From DAIDJD01 sp035485275 (GTDB taxonomy: Bacteria; Oederibacteriota; JAJYGY01; DAIDJD01), in assembly GCA_035485275.1 (NCBI GenBank), contig DATHOE010000011.1:62001-126000 (forward strand): a DNA stretch of 64,000 bases, written 5' to 3'. The position numbers were made by a program, and so were the translations under genes. This document shows positions 34,084 to 44,047 of the stretch, piece by piece. How positions within the stretch are numbered: the stretch's first letter is position 1; every line of letters starts with the position of its first letter. The notes below the pieces were generated by a model that was not told the origin of the DNA, made no database searches, and saw nothing but the letters and a program-made list of their open reading frames with translations.

Positions 34084-35255
34084 CCTTCCGGCTCGGATTG
34101 GCGGGCCCCATAACCGTTTCGAGGCTCAAGCCGTGGCTGGATAAGGGGCAGGACCTTTCCCTGGGTTATGGGGGCGTCCCCGTCACCGACCTCGCGGAAT
34201 GCCTTCTCAAGCTGGGATGGAGCCTGGAAATATTCACGCTGGATCCCCTTCTTGGGGAGTCCAAGATTCTGCGCGGGCCGCGTTTGCGGATCCACGTGGG
34301 CACGCAGCGGAGGCGGGCCAAGCTCAGGGTTTTGGACCATTTCCTGCGGGAGCGGACCTGGCTGCGCGGGAGGATGGCGGCCGCGGACGTCGACCTGGTC
34401 CACGCGCACTGGACCTATGAGTACGCCCTGGCGGCCCTGGACAGCGGGCATAGGACCCTGATCAGCGCGCATGACGCCCCGAAACGGGTGCTGGCGTTCG
34501 TTCCTGACTTCTATCGCTGGATGCGCCTGTGGATGGCCCGAAGGGTCGTTAAACGGGCGAAACGGATGACCTTCGTGTCGCCATACCTGGAAAAGGAATG
34601 GCGTGAGCATATGGGGTACGCGGGCAGATCCTGGATGATCCCGAACATGGCTTGCTTGCCCGGGCCTGAAGGCGGTGGTGGCCGGCGCCAGGGCGCCGAT
34701 TTCGTGTGCGCCGCCAACGGCTGGAATGCCCTGAAAAACACGGCCACCCTGCTCAAGGCCTTTTCATCGTTCCGGGAAAAAAGGCCCGGGGCCACGCTCG
34801 CCCTGCTCGGCTATGGCCATGAGGCGGGCGGGCGGGCCGAAGCTTGGGCAAGGGCTCATGGCGCGGCCGCCGGGGTCGAATTCAAAGGGGCCTTGAAAAG
34901 GCCCGCTTTGCTCGGTTTCGTGCGCACCTGCAGGTTCTATGTCCTGCCTTCGCGGGAGGAGGCCTGCCCCATGGCCCCACTGGAGGCGATGGCCTTGGGC
35001 CTGCCGGTGATCGGCGGCCAGGATATCGGCGGAGTGCCCTATGTCCTGGGCGGGGGGGAGGCCGGGCTCTTGGCGGACATAGAAAGCCCGGAGAGCCTGG
35101 AGGGCGCGATGAGCCGTGTTTGGGAGGACGGGGCGCTGCGGCGCCGGCTCGTGGCGGCCGGCCGCCGGGCGGTCCGTGGGGATTTTTCGCCCAGGTCCGT
35201 GACCCTGGCCTATATCCGGGCCTATGGTGAGATAGTCGGCAGGGACTTGAGATGA
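34080..35255 (+). CDS. Glycosyltransferase family 4
   Basis: 391 residues, ATG in an ATGA overlap with the flippase gene. GT-B fold: N-terminal GGVPVTDLAECLLKLGW and VDLVHAHWTYEY; C-terminal GTAQ-like acceptor region LPSREEACPMAPLEAMALGLPVIG, containing the E-x7-E motif of retaining GT4 enzymes. It builds the repeat unit of the polysaccharide in the cytoplasm. Specific sugar unknown. Confidence 0.85.
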   Translation: MTFRLGLAGPITVSRLKPWLDKGQDLSLGYGGVPVTDLAECLLKLGWSLEIFTLDPLLGESKILRGPRLRIHVGTQRRRAKLRVLDHFLRERTWLRGRMAAADVDLVHAHWTYEYALAALDSGHRTLISAHDAPKRVLAFVPDFYRWMRLWMARRVVKRAKRMTFVSPYLEKEWREHMGYAGRSWMIPNMACLPGPEGGGGRRQGADFVCAANGWNALKNTATLLKAFSSFREKRPGATLALLGYGHEAGGRAEAWARAHGAAAGVEFKGALKRPALLGFVRTCRFYVLPSREEACPMAPLEAMALGLPVIGGQDIGGVPYVLGGGEAGLLADIESPESLEGAMSRVWEDGALRRRLVAAGRRAVRGDFSPRSVTLAYIRAYGEIVGRDLR

Positions 35256-36559
35256 GCGCCGGCCCGGATCCCAGGTCCCATGCGCGTCCTTCCAGGGCAT
35301 GGGTGCGCGCGTTTTCGGTGTCGGCAATTTTGTCCGGGATAATCCTCCTGTTCCTGACCAACGCCTACTTCACCCCCTTTTTCAGCAGGGCCAACGTACT
35401 GGGCAAGGGCAGCCAGGTCTCCTTCGCCGAGGTCGACTACTCCCAGGCGCCTTTCCTCTTGTGGCTGACGAGGATGGCCTATTTGTTGGTGGGTTCGGCG
35501 GGGCTGGCCGGTTGGGTGTTCAATATCAGGAAAGTAGGCGCCTATCCCCGCTGGGCCATGCTGTTCCTCTTCGCGTGGTCCGTGGCCCTGGTCTTTGTCC
35601 ACGATTTCAACGCGGAGTGGTTCCAGACCAACGCGCTGATCTACGGGAAGCTGGCCCCGGGTACCATGGTCGTGATGGGGGTGGTCTGTTGGGGGGCGGA
35701 CGAACGGGCATGGCCGACCTTGAAAAAATGGATCATCCGTTTCGCCTGGGTCGCGACCTGGATATTTTTTTTCGGGCTCCTGAAGATGGACGGCGCCAAC
35801 AGGTCCGAAGCCTACCGCTGGGTTTTCGAACCGAGTCTGTTTTTGGGGGCCACGGCGATGCTGGTGGCGGCGGGCGGCATGAACAGCCGTGGATGGAGGT
35901 TTTTTGGCGGGATGGTGCCTTTGTTGGCCTTCTTGATTTCCGCGGTTGTCCTGATGGACCGCCTGCAGATCGTCATATTCGCGGTGATGTTGTACTCATT
36001 CCTGATCTTTAGGGATTGGATGAAAAGCCGCAATGTCGAATGGGTGGCGCTTAAATTGGCCGTCTATTCGGTGGTTTTCCCGGCCCTGGCCGCGGCGGCG
36101 TTCGGCGCGTTCGTTTTTTTCGACCAGGGGATCATCGGGAGCTCGGCGAAGATGCTGGGGGCCCGGGTCCTGGAGGACACGAGAAGCCAACAGTTCAGGC
36201 GCTTTTTCCATGATCTTAGCCCCGGCACGGTGGCGATCGGCAACGGGCACATCTTCCAGTCGGGGAGTTTCGGCGGGGGGACCGCGGCGGGGATCGATTG
36301 CGGCTATTTGAACCTCCTTTGGATAGGCGGCTTGCCGCTCCTGGTTCCTTTCTTGTACCTCATGGCTTCCGGGGTGATGAACGGATTTAAGGCCAGGCGG
36401 ACGGAGGACGCCGCCGTCATTTCCTTGCTTGCCGCGGTCGCCGTGGAATATTTCAGCTCGGCTTCTCCGTCCTTCTCCGCGGTGACGGTCATCGCGTTTT
36501 TGTTTCTTGGGCGCGCGCTGAGGCTGGGGCTTGGCGCAAACGGCGCGGGGCGGCCATGA
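35252..36559 (+). CDS. Polysaccharide polymerase-like membrane protein (Wzy candidate)
   Basis: 435 residues with ten or more hydrophobic helices, ATGA overlap on both sides. A large loop near residues 290-350 contains LEDTRSQQFRRFF and GNGHIFQSGS, resembling the periplasmic loop of O-antigen polymerases (Wzy). There is no strict sequence signature, and the assignment rests on topology, size and position between flippase and transferases. Confidence 0.7.
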   Translation: MSAGPDPRSHARPSRAWVRAFSVSAILSGIILLFLTNAYFTPFFSRANVLGKGSQVSFAEVDYSQAPFLLWLTRMAYLLVGSAGLAGWVFNIRKVGAYPRWAMLFLFAWSVALVFVHDFNAEWFQTNALIYGKLAPGTMVVMGVVCWGADERAWPTLKKWIIRFAWVATWIFFFGLLKMDGANRSEAYRWVFEPSLFLGATAMLVAAGGMNSRGWRFFGGMVPLLAFLISAVVLMDRLQIVIFAVMLYSFLIFRDWMKSRNVEWVALKLAVYSVVFPALAAAAFGAFVFFDQGIIGSSAKMLGARVLEDTRSQQFRRFFHDLSPGTVAIGNGHIFQSGSFGGGTAAGIDCGYLNLLWIGGLPLLVPFLYLMASGVMNGFKARRTEDAAVISLLAAVAVEYFSSASPSFSAVTVIAFLFLGRALRLGLGANGAGRP

Positions 36560-37401
36560 TCAGGATCAGGGTGCTGATCGCGTGCCATGACCGGAGGGAA
36601 AAGACCCTGGCGTGCCTCCGCGCCTTGAGGTCCCAGAGGTCCGCACTTAAGAAAGCCAGGATCGCCGTCTCCCTTTTTGACGACGGAAGCACGGACGGGA
36701 CGGCGCAGGCCGTGGAGAAGGCCGGGCTGGCGGAAAAGGTGTATCACGGGGACGGGAGCTATTATTGGTGCGGGGCCATGCGTTATTTGGTCGAGCGCGC
36801 CGTGAGGCCGGAAGATGACCTGGTCCTGTTCCTGAACGACGACACGGTCCTTATGCCGGGGGCGCTCGCCGAAATGTTGAAGGCCTCGGCGCTCCAGGCC
36901 GACAAGAGGTCCATCATCGTAGGGGCGATCCGCGCGACGGCGGCGCCCTCCACGACCTACGGCGGATTGGTCCGGGCAAGCAGGTGGCATCGTTTTCGAT
37001 TCGTGCGACTGGACCCGAAAGGCCTTATGCAAAAGTGCGACACTTTCAACGGGAACTGCCTGTTGATACCCGGCCGGACCTTGAATCTGCTCGGCGGGCT
37101 GTCGGCGCGCTTTGTGCATGCCTTCGGCGATATCGATCTCGGGCTGCGGGCCGCCGAAGTCGGGATCCCGCTCATCCTGACCCCGGATTACGTGGGCAAA
37201 TGCGATTTGAACGGGAGAAGCCGGCCTAAAGCGACCCTGTCCGAACGGTGGGGAAGCCTGGTTTCGCCCAAGGGCCTTCCGCCCTCCCAACATCTCTATT
37301 TTTGCAGAAGGCACGGCGGCTTTTTTTGGCCTTTGTTCTTCGTGTTGCCCATGGCCAGGCTGTTGGCCCCCGATTTTTCAAGGCGAAAGCGGGGGGTTTA
37401 G
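36556..37401 (+). CDS. Glycosyltransferase family 2
   Basis: 281 residues, ATGA overlap with the polymerase gene. N-terminal RIRVLIACHDRREKTLACLRAL, then LFDDGSTDGT and the DxD-like LFLNDDTVLMPG. GT-A fold, inverting, similar to rhamnosyltransferase-type GT2 enzymes; the later HAFGDIDLGLRAAEVG carries the catalytic ED-like motif as GDID. It adds a sugar to the lipid-linked unit. Confidence 0.85.
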   Translation: MIRIRVLIACHDRREKTLACLRALRSQRSALKKARIAVSLFDDGSTDGTAQAVEKAGLAEKVYHGDGSYYWCGAMRYLVERAVRPEDDLVLFLNDDTVLMPGALAEMLKASALQADKRSIIVGAIRATAAPSTTYGGLVRASRWHRFRFVRLDPKGLMQKCDTFNGNCLLIPGRTLNLLGGLSARFVHAFGDIDLGLRAAEVGIPLILTPDYVGKCDLNGRSRPKATLSERWGSLVSPKGLPPSQHLYFCRRHGGFFWPLFFVLPMARLLAPDFSRRKRGV

Positions 37402-37404
37402 ACG

Positions 37405-38532
37405 ATGGCCGCCAAAAAAAGGCTCCTGATCATCCATCCGGCCCCTGCGCCCTACCGCATCGACCTCTTCAATGCCTTGGCGAAGAGGTTCGTGTTGAAG
37501 GTCGTGTTTCTCGACAAAAAAATATGGTACCAGAAGGATACGATCGGAACCTGGTTTAAGGACATCAAGTTCGATTTTGAATACCTGGATTCCGGGATCA
37601 GCCTCATAAACAGAAGGCTAGCCCTGGGTTTGGGGAAGAAGATCGACGCATTCCGTCCCGATGCCGTGGTCACCTCGGAGTTCGGATTTGCGACGTCCTT
37701 TTTGGTTGGGCGCGGCGGCGGCCACAGGCACATAGTCTGGACGGCGGACAACCCGGAAGTGATCCGGGCCGAGAGCCCCCTCCGCCGGGGCTGGAAGCGG
37801 CTCCTGCTTCCCAGGATCGCCTCGCTGATTTTATACTCGAAGGAAACCGAGGATTTTTACAGGCGGAAGCTGGGTTTCAAGGGCGCGGCCGGTATTTGTC
37901 CCAATGTGCAGTCCGAAAAAAATATCCTGCGAAAAGTGGGCGCCGCGGCCGGGAACGCCGGGCGATGCCTTATAAAATACGGCTTGGTGGGGAGGAAGGT
38001 GGTCCTTTATATGGGGCGACTTTCCCCGGAAAAAAGGGTCGACCGCCTGATCAGCGCCTTTTCCCGAATATCGAAAGACGCACCTTATCAATTGGTTCTG
38101 GTCGGATCGGGATCGGAAAGGCAAGCCCTGGAAACGATGGCGCGTAGGCTCGGCATATCGGATCAAGTGCTGTTCATGGGACATCTGGAAGGTCCGGAGT
38201 TTTACGCGTGGTTCAGGCTGGGGTGCGTGCTGGTGCTGCCTTCGGACTTTGAGCCTTGGGGGGCCGTCGTGAACGAGGCCCTGGTCGGCGGGATTCCTGC
38301 GGTCGTTGCCGAGGCCGTCGGGGCGAAGGTCCTCATTCGGCCCGGCCGGAATGGGACGGTTTTTAACCCCGCGAAGGAGGGGGACTTGGAGAGGGCCATC
38401 GAATATTGGCTCGCCTCCGGCCGGCCCCTGGGCAAGGCCGGGATCATGAAGGAGCGGCCGCCGAAAATGGGATCCGCCTTTGACGCGGCCGTGGAGGGCT
38501 TCGCCGGGGCGATAGAATCGCATGCAGGGTGA
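37405..38532 (+). CDS. Glycosyltransferase family 4
   Basis: 375 residues. N-terminal LLIIHPAPAPYRIDLFNALAKRF, typical of GT4 enzymes of EPS loci; donor-binding half with VVLYMGRLSPEKRVDRLISAF, VLVGSGSERQAL and LPSDFEPWGAVVNEALVGGIP, where the E-x7-E motif is conserved. It starts 4 bp after the GT2 stop, in the same operon. Confidence 0.88.
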   Translation: MAAKKRLLIIHPAPAPYRIDLFNALAKRFVLKVVFLDKKIWYQKDTIGTWFKDIKFDFEYLDSGISLINRRLALGLGKKIDAFRPDAVVTSEFGFATSFLVGRGGGHRHIVWTADNPEVIRAESPLRRGWKRLLLPRIASLILYSKETEDFYRRKLGFKGAAGICPNVQSEKNILRKVGAAAGNAGRCLIKYGLVGRKVVLYMGRLSPEKRVDRLISAFSRISKDAPYQLVLVGSGSERQALETMARRLGISDQVLFMGHLEGPEFYAWFRLGCVLVLPSDFEPWGAVVNEALVGGIPAVVAEAVGAKVLIRPGRNGTVFNPAKEGDLERAIEYWLASGRPLGKAGIMKERPPKMGSAFDAAVEGFAGAIESHAG

Positions 38533-38615
38533 AGGCGGGGCCATCGGTCCCGGTGGCCGCGGGACGAATGCATGGAATTCCGGGGCTCGGATTCCGGACC
38601 TGAGGGGTTTCTAGC

Positions 38616-39656
38616 TTGCCGAACAAACAACGGTATCTGACTCTTGACGGCATGCGGGGCGTGGCGGCCCTGTTGATACTTGTGCGTCATAACGACATCT
38701 ATTTCGGGAAGTTCCGTTTCAACGAGAGTTTTTTGGCCGTGGACCTTTTTTTCGTGCTGAGCGGCTTCGTGGTCGCCGGGGCCTATTCAGAACGCCTGCG
38801 ACAGGGGCTGAATTGGCGTTCCTTCATGCTTCTTCGGCTGGTCCGTTTTTACCCCCTCTATCTTTTGGGCACCTTGTTGGGGCTTGCCGCGATGCTGGGA
38901 GGCATGCTTTTCGGGAGGGTCGGTGAACAGGTCACCTACGCTGAAATCGGCGCGTCCCTCACCTTGAATGTCTTTTTCATACCCTCCTTTTTTATGCGCG
39001 ACCTGTTTCCGCTTCTCACCGTCGCCTGGTCCTTGTTTTGGGAACTATTGGTCAATTTTGCCTACAGCCAGGTTTGGCCTTCCTTGAGCCGGAAACGGCT
39101 TTTGGCGCTGTTGGCGTGTTCGGCGCTGAGCCTGATCCTGGCGGCGACGCGGTGCGTGGTGGATTCCGGCTCCGCGCCGGGCTTGGATTCGGCCTGGATG
39201 GCCGCCACGAGGGTCGTTTTTTCCTTCGGGATGGGCCTCCTGTTGCAGCGGATGCCGAAGGCCGATTTCCGGGTTCCGCCCGTCCTGTTGTTGGGCGCCT
39301 CGGCGATCGCCTTGGGGTTTAATCCCCAGGGGGATTTCCGGCCCCTCTATGAGATCTGTTTCATACTTCTTATTTCCCCGGCCCTGGTCTATCTGGGGGC
39401 CGCGAGCGAACCCAAAAACGGTCTCGAGGCCCGGCTATACGCCTTTCTCGGGGCCGTCAGCTACGCGCTCTACGTCCTCCACAAACCGATCGGGCTCCTG
39501 TTGAGCATCGCCTTCAAACACCTGGTCCACGTGGGTGTGGCCCATTTTGCGCCCTGGTCAGGACTGGTCTTGATCGCGGTTCTGCTGGCGATTTGCGGGA
39601 TTTTGGACCGCTATTATGATGGACCGGCCAGACGGTGGTTATTGACGAAAGTTTAG
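38616..39656 (+). CDS. Acyltransferase 3 family O-acetylase
   Basis: 346 residues with a TTG start after GAGGGG. Begins RYLTLDGMRGVAALLILVRH, the AT3 signature with the conserved R and H, then LAVDLFFVLSGFVVA. About ten helices. AT3 enzymes (OafA/WcaK-like) transfer acetyl or other acyl groups to exported sugars. It is the last gene of the plus-strand EPS operon and likely decorates the polymer. Confidence 0.88.
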   Translation: MPNKQRYLTLDGMRGVAALLILVRHNDIYFGKFRFNESFLAVDLFFVLSGFVVAGAYSERLRQGLNWRSFMLLRLVRFYPLYLLGTLLGLAAMLGGMLFGRVGEQVTYAEIGASLTLNVFFIPSFFMRDLFPLLTVAWSLFWELLVNFAYSQVWPSLSRKRLLALLACSALSLILAATRCVVDSGSAPGLDSAWMAATRVVFSFGMGLLLQRMPKADFRVPPVLLLGASAIALGFNPQGDFRPLYEICFILLISPALVYLGAASEPKNGLEARLYAFLGAVSYALYVLHKPIGLLLSIAFKHLVHVGVAHFAPWSGLVLIAVLLAICGILDRYYDGPARRWLLTKV

Positions 39657-39713
39657 CGGGCGGAGGAAAGCGCGCCGCCTTTGGGCTCACCCCTATCCGG
39701 ATAGGGCCCGGGC

Positions 39714-40523
39714 CTATATTTTTCTGGCCGCCAGGCAGACGGCGCTTGGCTGGATCTTTTGCCAAGGGGTCGTTGCGTGGTAGCGGAGGCGCGGATAGGA
39801 CCATCGGCACAGGATTTCATCCAGCCGGACGAAAGCGGGGACATTGTAGGCGGACAATCCCAGGACCTGGCCGAGGCGCTTTGTAAGCGGAAAACCGAAG
39901 GGGATCCAGCTTTCGACGGAGAAACCCGAGTCCTCGATTGTTCGCCTTAATATTTTAGCGGGGAGGCCGCGTTCATTGGGGGTCAAACCCGGGCGGGGGC
40001 GGCGCCAATCGCCCATGGAAATAAGGGGTTCCCTCAAGAGGAGTTGGGCCCCGGGGGCGGCGATGCGCCCGATTTCGGCGAGCGTTCTCGAGAATTTGGG
40101 GATGTGGTGCAGAACGGACAGGCACAGCACAAGGTCTTGGCTTTCGTTTGGGAGGTCGATCCAGCCATCGGCGCGGGGCTTGATCACCCTCCTTTTTTCC
40201 TCGGGCAAGGCCGATCCGGCTTTTTCAGAGGGTTCGACAAGGACGATTTCGCCCACGCGCTCCAGAAGCGGGAGAAGCTCGTCGCCCTGGGCGGCGCCGA
40301 GGGCGCAGGCTGACTTGAACCGGCGCTTCGCGTCCAGGCGGGCCAACAAATGTTTTTTGTCGAGGGAGGCGTAGGGGTATTTGTAGCCCTTGCCTCCTAC
40401 TTCATAGAGGCGCGCATAGCCTTCTTTTTCCGCCTCGAACCATTTTTCAAGATCTTCGCCTTCAAGGTCGTCCCCGAAAACAGCCTCGCCGCGAAGACAG
40501 TTTTCGATTCCGACATCCGACAC
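39714..40523 (-). CDS. Class I SAM-dependent methyltransferase
   Basis: 269 residues. The Rossmann motif I region is atypical (SACALGAAQGDELLPLL), followed by IVLVEPSEKA (acidic end of beta-2) and DLVLCLSVLHHIPKFSRTLAEIGRIAAPGAQLLLREP, typical of methyltransferase_11. The substrate may be a sugar of the adjacent EPS pathway. It converges on the acyltransferase gene. Confidence 0.75.
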   Translation of the reverse strand: MSDVGIENCLRGEAVFGDDLEGEDLEKWFEAEKEGYARLYEVGGKGYKYPYASLDKKHLLARLDAKRRFKSACALGAAQGDELLPLLERVGEIVLVEPSEKAGSALPEEKRRVIKPRADGWIDLPNESQDLVLCLSVLHHIPKFSRTLAEIGRIAAPGAQLLLREPLISMGDWRRPRPGLTPNERGLPAKILRRTIEDSGFSVESWIPFGFPLTKRLGQVLGLSAYNVPAFVRLDEILCRWSYPRLRYHATTPWQKIQPSAVCLAARKI

Positions 40524-40598
40524 TGCTGCCCTCCGGGATTTCGAAAATATCTCTTAAAATCCGCCGTCCCAAATGACGCGGCGGGCGATAAGCATCCC

Positions 40599-41780
40599 CT
40601 ATTTCTTTAAGGTTCGATGGTAGATGTCGATCAAGGCCCCGTAATTCCTGTCTTTGGTGTACTTATCCCGGTAAGAATTCCGGCTTTCCCTGCCGAGCCG
40701 CTCCAACAGGCCCGGTTCATTCCAGGCCATACCCAAGGTTTCCCGGATCGAAACCCGGTCCCCGGACGAGAAGACCAGGCCGTTTTCAAGGTGCCGGACG
40801 ATCCGGGGCAGCGGACCGATGTTGGACACGGCCGCCGGCACCCCGAACGCGGAGGCTTCCGCCAGGACCATCGGAAAGCCCTCGAAACATTCGGATGGTA
40901 TGACCAGGAGTTTCGCTTTGGCGAGCTGCCCGAGCACCTCCTCCTGGGGGAGCTGGCCGAGGTACTTCACCGGCAGGCCCCTGGTGATGCCTTCCATCTC
41001 AGGGTGCTGGGGCCCTTCGCCGATGACCCTCAATTCCGGCGCTTTCGGGCCCCAGTCCCGCCAGGCCTTGGCCAGGGTCGTCGCCCCTTTTTCCTCGCTT
41101 AAACGGCCCACGAAAAGGATGTAGTCCTCCCGCTCCGGCCAAGGAAGGCAATCCACATCGTCCGGGAAAAAATTCGGTTTGACGTGGATCTTTTCCCTCT
41201 CCAAACCGGCTGCGGCCATTTGTTCGGCCTGGAAATCGGTCAGGGCGATGAACGCATCGACCTGTTTTTTCCAGGTTCCGAGGGCCCGGTGCAAGCCGAC
41301 GCCCACGGCCAATGGCAGGGTGGCTGCACGGCTATTTTGGTAACACCCGTGCAGCAAGGACGGCAAAGCCGATTTTTTGTCGAGGCATTCGGTGCAGATC
41401 TTCCCGCGGCGAAGGGGGATCGCGGCGGGACAAAACAGACGGTAATTGTGCAGGGTCAGCACACGGGGTGCCAATCCGTCGAGCGCCCAGAAGACGGCCG
41501 GGGACACCAGGGGGAAGACATTATGGACGTGCACTATGTCGGGCTTGAAGGATTCCGCCATCCTCCGGATCTTGCGGGCCATGAAAAAATTCCATGGCGT
41601 CGACAGCCCCGCCCGCAAGCGCCCCCACAGTCCGCAGTAACGCACCTCGTCGCTGTTGCGGGTGAATTCCATGATCCGGTGCCCCTTTTCCCGGAGCATT
41701 CGTTTTTCGGCTTCAAACGCCTTGTTTTCACCGGAGGGGGCGCTGTGTCCGTAAAAATTGTGGACCAAAATAATATTCAT
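40599..41780 (-). CDS. Glycosyltransferase family 4
   Basis: 393 residues. N-terminal ILVHNFYGHSAPSGENKAFEAE and IVHVHNVFPLVSPAV, then a Cys-containing insert (CTECLDKKS). Donor-binding half has YILFVGRLSEEKGATTLAKAW, VIGEGPQH and IPSECFEGFPMVLAEASAFGVP with the E-x7-E motif. It runs opposite to the main EPS operon, with methyltransferase and WecG-like genes on the same strand. Confidence 0.88.
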   Translation of the reverse strand: MNIILVHNFYGHSAPSGENKAFEAEKRMLREKGHRIMEFTRNSDEVRYCGLWGRLRAGLSTPWNFFMARKIRRMAESFKPDIVHVHNVFPLVSPAVFWALDGLAPRVLTLHNYRLFCPAAIPLRRGKICTECLDKKSALPSLLHGCYQNSRAATLPLAVGVGLHRALGTWKKQVDAFIALTDFQAEQMAAAGLEREKIHVKPNFFPDDVDCLPWPEREDYILFVGRLSEEKGATTLAKAWRDWGPKAPELRVIGEGPQHPEMEGITRGLPVKYLGQLPQEEVLGQLAKAKLLVIPSECFEGFPMVLAEASAFGVPAAVSNIGPLPRIVRHLENGLVFSSGDRVSIRETLGMAWNEPGLLERLGRESRNSYRDKYTKDRNYGALIDIYHRTLKK

Positions 41781-41870
41781 GCCCTTAGACGTCGCATTGG
41801 AAGTGCGCGGACAGGCATAGGGCCCCCAGCGGAGCTTCCTTCGGGGACGCGGATCTTGGGGGATGGGGAC

Positions 41871-42740
41871 TCATTTAAAGGCGAATTTCTGTCCCATAAC
41901 TTCTTTGAGGAAGTAGAAGCTGTTCAGGTTTCTGCGCCACATCCGTTTGGGCTCCAGGATAAGCCTCCACAGCCATTCGAATCCGAGCTTTTGGAAGATT
42001 TTGGGGCTCCTTTTTACCACATTGGCGTGGATGTCGAAAGCCGCGCCCACGCCGATGAGTATCTTGGCGTTCAGAAGCTGGCGGTGTTTCGCCATCCAGA
42101 GCTCCTGTTTGGGGGCCCCCAAACCGACCCAAAGGACGTCGATCTTTTGCCCGTTCATCTTGTCCAGGATCTGACGGTCCTCGGACGCCTCATTTTCGCG
42201 GAAAGGCGGGCAATGCGTCCCCGCGACGATCATCCCCGGGAAACGTTTCTGCAAATTGGAAGCCATGGCTTCCGCCACGCCTTCGTTCCCGCCGTAGAAG
42301 TAATGGCGCAGCTTGTTTTTTCTGCCGTGTTTGCAGACATAAGCCACCAGATCGGGGCCGGCGATGCGCCCCCGCTGCCGTATGCCGAGGATTTTCGCCG
42401 CCATGATGATTCCGATGCCGTCCGGAAGATTTACGTCCATCGAATCCAGCGCCCGCGCGAAATGAGGGTCCTGTTTTGTCGTCATCACCGAGTGGGGGTT
42501 CACCAAGGACACCATCCGGGGTTTATCTTCGTGGGTCCACCGGAAGAAGGTCTCGCAGACGGCGTTCAAGTCCCAAAAAGTGAACGAAATGCGGGCTATT
42601 TTCGCGGGGAAGTACTGCCTGTTGACCCTATGTTTTTTGGGGACGGGGGGGAGATTCTGCTCGACGTGGATCCGATACTTATGATTTGCGTTGGTCGCGA
42701 TACCCGCAGGTGCACCAGAGAGAGCTCGGTTGTGGATCAT
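41871..42740 (-). CDS. WecG/TagA/CpsF family glycosyltransferase (GT26)
   Basis: 289 residues. The family core runs from about residue 75: VSLVNPHSVM, LPDGIGIIMAAKILG, ERIAGPDL-like RIAGPDLVAYV, FYGGNEGVAEAMASNLQKRFPG, DVLWVGLGAPKQELWMAKH and GVGAAFDIHANVVKRSPKIFQKLGFEWLWRL. These enzymes transfer N-acetylmannosamine(-uronate) or related sugars to lipid-linked acceptors. The N-terminal 45 residues look non-homologous and the true start may be further in. Confidence 0.9.
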   Translation of the reverse strand: MIHNRALSGAPAGIATNANHKYRIHVEQNLPPVPKKHRVNRQYFPAKIARISFTFWDLNAVCETFFRWTHEDKPRMVSLVNPHSVMTTKQDPHFARALDSMDVNLPDGIGIIMAAKILGIRQRGRIAGPDLVAYVCKHGRKNKLRHYFYGGNEGVAEAMASNLQKRFPGMIVAGTHCPPFRENEASEDRQILDKMNGQKIDVLWVGLGAPKQELWMAKHRQLLNAKILIGVGAAFDIHANVVKRSPKIFQKLGFEWLWRLILEPKRMWRRNLNSFYFLKEVMGQKFAFK

Positions 42741-43146
42741 GATGCACCTCCATGTGCGCCGTTTCGCCGTTTAATCCCTGAGGATCACTGAGATAGATTA
42801 TTTGTTAGATTATATAGACTCACAAAAAATATTGCTCACAAAGTGCCTTCCGTTACATTTTAAGACAATTCATGCATAGTTTTTATGGGTTAATCGAAAA
42901 GTTTTATAAAAATGTTGAATATTATGGTCAACCATGGGTTTTGGACCATAAAGAGGCCATTTTTGTAAGTCGAAAGGGGATGGATTATTGGGGCCTGTCA
43001 AGGCAGTCTGCCCACCGGAAGCACTCCAAGACAGGCGGGGAATCCCCGGTTTTTGGGGCGCGACGCCTGTCCCGTTGACACCGAAGAATCGAAGGGCTGA
43101 GAATTCCTGCGGACGCCGGACCGCACGCACCTGTGGAAGGGAAGCA
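42741..43146. other. Intergenic region, AT-rich, no gene seen
   Basis: 406 bp between the divergent WecG-like and methyltransferase genes. The part 42790-42970 is AT-rich and must hold promoters for both directions. I see no supported ORF; the short frames here are not protein-like. Confidence 0.4.
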
Positions 43147-43911
43147 ATGAAGGGTAACCATAAAATAAAGACCCTGCCGGACGGACGTGCGATGTTGAAC
43201 CTGGGGTGCGGTTATAGGATGCATTGGGAATTCAATAACATCGACTCCTCCCCCTTTGTTTTTTTTGCCAAGCATCCCTCTGTCGAACGCGTTCTAAGAA
43301 GCCTGGGCTTTATCTCCGAAGAGCGGCATCAAAAGCACCTTTCGGTGGATCCTGGAATTTTGAACCACGATTTGAGGAAGGGGATCCCTTTCCCGGATTC
43401 CGTTTTTGACGTGGTTTATCACTCGCATGTCCTGGAGCATATAGACATTGATTCGGCTCCGGTTTTTTTGGGGGAATGCCGGCGGGTCCTTAAAAAAAAC
43501 GGCGTCATGAGGGTGGTGGTGCCGGACCTTGAAGGCATCATCGGCAGGTACAACTCCACGATGCGCAAAATTGACGGGGGCGACAGTTCCGGTCTGGAGG
43601 GCCACCTGGCGTCCATCCATGAACTCTTTGACATGATGGTCAGATTCGAAAAAATGGTGATTGTAAGAAACCGTAAGGACAGGCTGCTCCATGGCGCCAA
43701 GACCATGCTCCAAACCGGCGGCGGACATCGATGGATGTATGACCGGCATTCCCTTAAGGACCTTCTGGGCAAGCTCGGTTTTTCGAGGATTAAACGGAAG
43801 GACGCGTTTAGCAGCGGCATCCCGGGCTGGAATCGATTTGGCTTGGACGTCGTTGAACGTAACAAAATATATCGGCCCCATTCCCTGTACATGGAGGCGC
43901 TGAAAGTGTGA
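43147..43911 (+). CDS. SAM-dependent methyltransferase
   Basis: 254 residues from ATG 43147 with GGAAGGGAAG upstream; longer in-frame starts run into noncoding DNA. Motif I is MLNLGCGYRMHWEFNNID, and VFDVVYHSHVLEHIDIDSAPVFLGECRRVLKKNGVMRVVVPDLEG matches methyltransferase_11 motifs II-III. Proteins of this type often sit in surface polysaccharide loci. Substrate unknown. Confidence 0.8.
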   Translation: MKGNHKIKTLPDGRAMLNLGCGYRMHWEFNNIDSSPFVFFAKHPSVERVLRSLGFISEERHQKHLSVDPGILNHDLRKGIPFPDSVFDVVYHSHVLEHIDIDSAPVFLGECRRVLKKNGVMRVVVPDLEGIIGRYNSTMRKIDGGDSSGLEGHLASIHELFDMMVRFEKMVIVRNRKDRLLHGAKTMLQTGGGHRWMYDRHSLKDLLGKLGFSRIKRKDAFSSGIPGWNRFGLDVVERNKIYRPHSLYMEALKV

Positions 43912-44047
43912 AAAAAACAAGTGCACGGATAATGTCGATCTTGCCCAAAAACCTATATTATTGTTCACAAATATTGCCTAGGTGCTATACTCGAAAACGA
44001 ATAGACGAGGATTTGCATCCCTTTATCTCGTTTGTGAAGGCTTTCTT

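Noticed and set aside
41184..42791. Plus-strand open frame of 535 codons
   Set aside because: Antisense to GT4 and WecG-like genes that carry clear family motifs on the minus strand.
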